The notes beneath the pieces were generated by a model, which was given only the letters and a program-made list of their open reading frames with translations, ran no database searches and had not been told where the DNA came from. Source: Candidatus Shapirobacteria bacterium (lineage in GTDB: Bacteria > Patescibacteriota > Microgenomatia > UBA12405). From it: a DNA stretch of 7,786 nucleotides. The stretch spans positions 1-7,786 of the forward strand of contig JAGVHP010000030.1 in assembly GCA_020056515.1 (NCBI GenBank), given 5' to 3'. The translations under genes were made by a program, and so were the position numbers. Each line of letters starts with the position of its first letter. Position 1 is the stretch's first letter. Shown here piece after piece: positions 6,131 to 7,786 of this stretch.

Positions 6131-6982
6131 ATGAAAGACATTACCCAAATTCCTACCAATCAACTTGAACCCAATCCACTCCAACCCCGGGGAATTATTA
6201 GCCAGGAATCACTTTCCGAGCTAGTCGAATCCATCAAAGAACATGGTATTTTAGAACCCCTGATTATTGCTCAAACCCCAGCCGGCTACCAAATCATCGC
6301 CGGTGAACGCCGGTGGCGGGCCGCCCGTTCCCTCAAACTTCCTTATGTTCCGGCCATCATCAAAAAAACCACTCCTCAACAAATGCTGGAAATGGCTATT
6401 GTGGAAAATGTCCAACGCAAAGACCTGAATCCGATTGAGCGGGCCAAGGCCTTCCAGCGCCTCAAGGACGAATTTTCTCTTGATAATCCGATTATCGCCC
6501 GTAAAGTCAGTAAAAGTATTCCCTACGTCATTAATTGTCTCAAACTATTAACTCTTCCTGACGCTATCAAAGACGGATTATTGTCAGGGCTCATCACCGA
6601 AGGCCATGCCCGGGCTTTGGGCGGAATTGGCGATACCCGTCTAATGATTGAAGCCTACAAAATCGTATTAAAGGAAAAAGCATCGGTGCGCCGGGCCGAA
6701 GAAATTGCCCGCCGGATGCGACACATTATTGAAGAGGGCCAAGTCCCGATTACCAAAGAAAACATCCCTCAATTTCTTCGATCCCGACTGGACAAAATTG
6801 GTTCTGATTTTGAATCAGTTTTTGAAGACAAAACCGCCAAAGTCAAAATTTCTCAAACCAATGTCTACACCCGAGTCGTTTTTCAGTTCCGGGGACCTAT
6901 TGACAAACGTTTTGATCAACTCCGTGACCTCTATCAACAGGTTTGCCACAAAGAACTAACCCCCATAGACAGTGAAAATTAA
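6131..6982 (+). CDS. parB: Chromosome-partitioning protein ParB (ParB/Spo0J CTPase)
   Basis: A 283-residue DNA-binding CTP-dependent clamp that loads at parS sites and works with ParA in origin segregation. Seen: NPLQPR (15-20); SIKEHGILEPLII (34-46); the CTP-binding arginine motif GERRWRAA (58-65); ENVQRKDLNPIERA (92-105), the third nucleotide-binding motif; and the helix-turn-helix region ARKVSKSIPYVINCLKLLTLP (123-143) followed by GLITEGHARAL (153-163), typical of the central domain. A basic linker precedes a C-terminal dimerisation-like segment (about 235-272). Length is normal. The ATG has no Shine-Dalgarno. No parA and no recognisable parS are in this window. The stop TAA overlaps the lepB stop on the other strand. 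Plasmid or phage ParB is less likely given the housekeeping neighbours. Confidence 0.95.
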   Translation: MKDITQIPTNQLEPNPLQPRGIISQESLSELVESIKEHGILEPLIIAQTPAGYQIIAGERRWRAARSLKLPYVPAIIKKTTPQQMLEMAIVENVQRKDLNPIERAKAFQRLKDEFSLDNPIIARKVSKSIPYVINCLKLLTLPDAIKDGLLSGLITEGHARALGGIGDTRLMIEAYKIVLKEKASVRRAEEIARRMRHIIEEGQVPITKENIPQFLRSRLDKIGSDFESVFEDKTAKVKISQTNVYTRVVFQFRGPIDKRFDQLRDLYQQVCHKELTPIDSEN

Positions 6983-7569
6983 AACCTGATTATTGGAATC
7001 AAACCGACAGCCGAAGCCGGCCAGTACTTAAAAAAAGCCCTACCGACTATTAAATCTTTTTTTATTGGTCCGAATTCCCGTCCGTCGCGGGAATGGGAAC
7101 GGTTATCCCCAAAGGGCAAATACATTCCCACCGGCACCTCCACCTCTTCCCCTTCCTGACAAAAAGCTCCGGCTTCGGTAACATAGTCATCCGGCAAAAA
7201 ACTCTCATCCAATAACTTTCCGTTTAAATAAACCTGCCCGCCCTCCACTTTCACCCTATCCCCCGGAACTCCCATTATTCTTTTAATATATTCACACTCG
7301 TCCTCAGCGCAAGGCTCTGACGGCGGTGCCTTAAACACCACCACATCACCCCTCTTGGGTTCCGAAAATTGATAGGTCAGTTTATCGGTCAACAGATATT
7401 CAGCATTAACAAAATTAGGTAGCATTGAATTACCCTTAACTTCATTTGGCTGAGCCACGAAAAGATAAATGATCACAAAAGCCGACAGTGCCAATACGAT
7501 TGACTGAACAAATTCCAGAATAAAATTCCCTATCGAAAAACCTCTTTCGCCTATTAAATTAGATTTCAT
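6979..7569 (-). CDS. lepB: Signal peptidase I
   Basis: A 196-residue membrane-bound serine/lysine protease that removes signal peptides from exported proteins. Seen (numbered from ATG 7569-7567): one membrane segment about 18-39; box B GNSMLP (46-51) with nucleophile Ser48; box C KRGDVVVF (72-79); box D YIKRIMGVPGD (94-104) with general-base Lys96; box E GDNRSHSRDGR (154-164). Two cysteines, C87 and C92, lie in the loop between boxes C and D and could form a disulfide outside the membrane. An upstream TTG at 7605 would add 12 residues, but it precedes the likely -10 box TATACT (7599-7594), so the ATG is preferred; a weak GGAG lies 13 bases before it. The gene converges on parB and is divergent from tRNA-Val. 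Confidence 0.95.
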   Translation of the reverse strand: MKSNLIGERGFSIGNFILEFVQSIVLALSAFVIIYLFVAQPNEVKGNSMLPNFVNAEYLLTDKLTYQFSEPKRGDVVVFKAPPSEPCAEDECEYIKRIMGVPGDRVKVEGGQVYLNGKLLDESFLPDDYVTEAGAFCQEGEEVEVPVGMYLPFGDNRSHSRDGREFGPIKKDLIVGRAFFKYWPASAVGLIPIIRF

Positions 7570-7593
7570 ATTTTTCAGTTTACTCCAGCTTTT

Positions 7594-7599
7594 AGTATA
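7594..7599 (-). promoter_or_regulatory. -10 box (TATACT) for lepB, overlapping the tRNA promoter
   Basis: Read on the - strand, TATACT lies 24 bases before the lepB ATG, predicting a leader of roughly 17-19 bases. It shares four bases with the + strand TATAAT of the tRNA gene (7596-7601). No good -35 is visible, and the upstream side is the tRNA gene body. Confidence 0.5.
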
Positions 7600-7601
7600 A
7601 T
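7596..7601 (+). promoter_or_regulatory. -10 box (TATAAT) for tRNA-Val
   Basis: A perfect TATAAT ends 12 bases before the first base of mature tRNA-Val (7614), giving a predicted 5' leader of about 5 bases for RNase P removal. The best -35 candidate, TTTCAG at 7573-7578, is weak. Confidence 0.65.
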
Positions 7602-7613
7602 CCAACTACCAAA

Positions 7614-7685
7614 GGCCGCTTGGCTCAGTGGTAGAGCGTTCCATTCACATTGGAAAGGTCAGAAGTCCGATCCTTCTAGCGGCCA
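7614..7685 (+). tRNA. tRNA-Val(CAC)
   Basis: A full cloverleaf. The acceptor stem GGCCGCT (7614-7620) pairs at all seven positions with AGCGGCC (7678-7684); D stem GCTC/GAGC with loop AGTGGTA; anticodon stem TTCCA/TGGAA (7639-7643/7651-7655) with loop TTCACAT, anticodon CAC at 7646-7648 reading GTG valine codons; variable loop AGGTC; T stem AGAAG/CTTCT (7661-7665/7673-7677) with loop TCCGATC. The discriminator base is A (7685). CCA is not encoded (the next bases are CAG), so it must be added by the CCA-adding enzyme. The odd feature is C at position 55 (7667), where nearly all elongator tRNAs have U, modified to pseudouridine, pairing with G18. All stems are intact, so it looks functional. 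Confidence 0.93.
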
Positions 7686-7708
7686 CAGAAATGGATTTTC
7701 CGGCGAGT

Positions 7709-7760
7709 CAGGGATGGCGCTCGCCGCGCCCGCCCCCGCGGCGAGCGCTGCAAAGCCCTG
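7709..7760. terminator. GC-rich hairpin after tRNA-Val (terminator or REP-like element)
   Basis: A 12-pair perfect stem joins GCGCTCGCCGCG (7717-7728) to CGCGGCGAGCGC (7737-7748) around an 8-base C-rich loop. An outer 5-pair stem, CAGGG (7709-7713) with CCCTG (7756-7760), encloses it with an uneven internal loop. It is followed by TTTATATA, a poor T-run, so it could terminate the tRNA transcript. Its base composition is very different from the rest of the window, and it also resembles the mobile extragenic palindromes of high-GC genomes. The hairpin is certain; the role is not. Confidence 0.6.
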
Positions 7761-7786
7761 TTTATATACGCAAAAAAGCCGCCGAT

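Noticed and set aside
7570..7605. TTG start adding 12 residues to lepB
   Set aside because: It lies upstream of the likely -10 box, and the added residues are not needed by the family; ATG 7569 is simpler.

Overview
This 7.8 kb window comes from a compact, moderately AT-rich bacterial chromosome with very short gaps between genes. Protein style, tight packing and the absence of Shine-Dalgarno sequences suggest a Patescibacteria/Candidate Phyla Radiation bacterium, perhaps near Microgenomates. That placement is an inference from gene style; there is no rRNA here to confirm it. The standard genetic code fits: stops are TAA or TAG, and no reading frame needs a recoded TGA.

Layout on the + strand: the 3' end of ftsA (1-433), ftsZ (437-1570), a 122-base regulatory gap, ileS (1693-4452), rodA (4442-5443, overlapping ileS by 11 bases), rplU (5476-5784), rpmA (5820-6071) and parB (6131-6982). 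On the - strand lepB (7569-6979) converges on parB, and the two share a TTAA for their stop codons. A tRNA-Val(CAC) gene (7614-7685) is divergent from lepB and shares an overlapping promoter with it. The last ~100 bases hold no gene but form a strikingly GC-rich hairpin.

The genes are core housekeeping functions: division (FtsA, FtsZ), elongation peptidoglycan synthesis (RodA), translation (IleRS, L21, L27, tRNA-Val), chromosome segregation (ParB) and protein secretion (signal peptidase I).

The most interesting element lies between ftsZ and ileS. A perfect TATAAT (1579-1584) is followed six bases later by a 12-codon ORF (1591-1629), MPNLFNQNIIII. Its last four sense codons are all isoleucine (ATA ATT ATT ATC). 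Its TAG stop runs into one hairpin and then a rho-independent terminator just before the isoleucyl-tRNA synthetase gene. This is the architecture of a ribosome-mediated transcription attenuator sensing Ile-tRNA charging, apparently with a leaderless leader peptide.

Other points: -10-like boxes 6-8 bases before several ATGs (leaderless expression); a Cys in the nearly invariant Gly-rich nucleotide loop of FtsZ; C instead of U at tRNA position 55; and a tandem 16-base repeat between rplU and rpmA.
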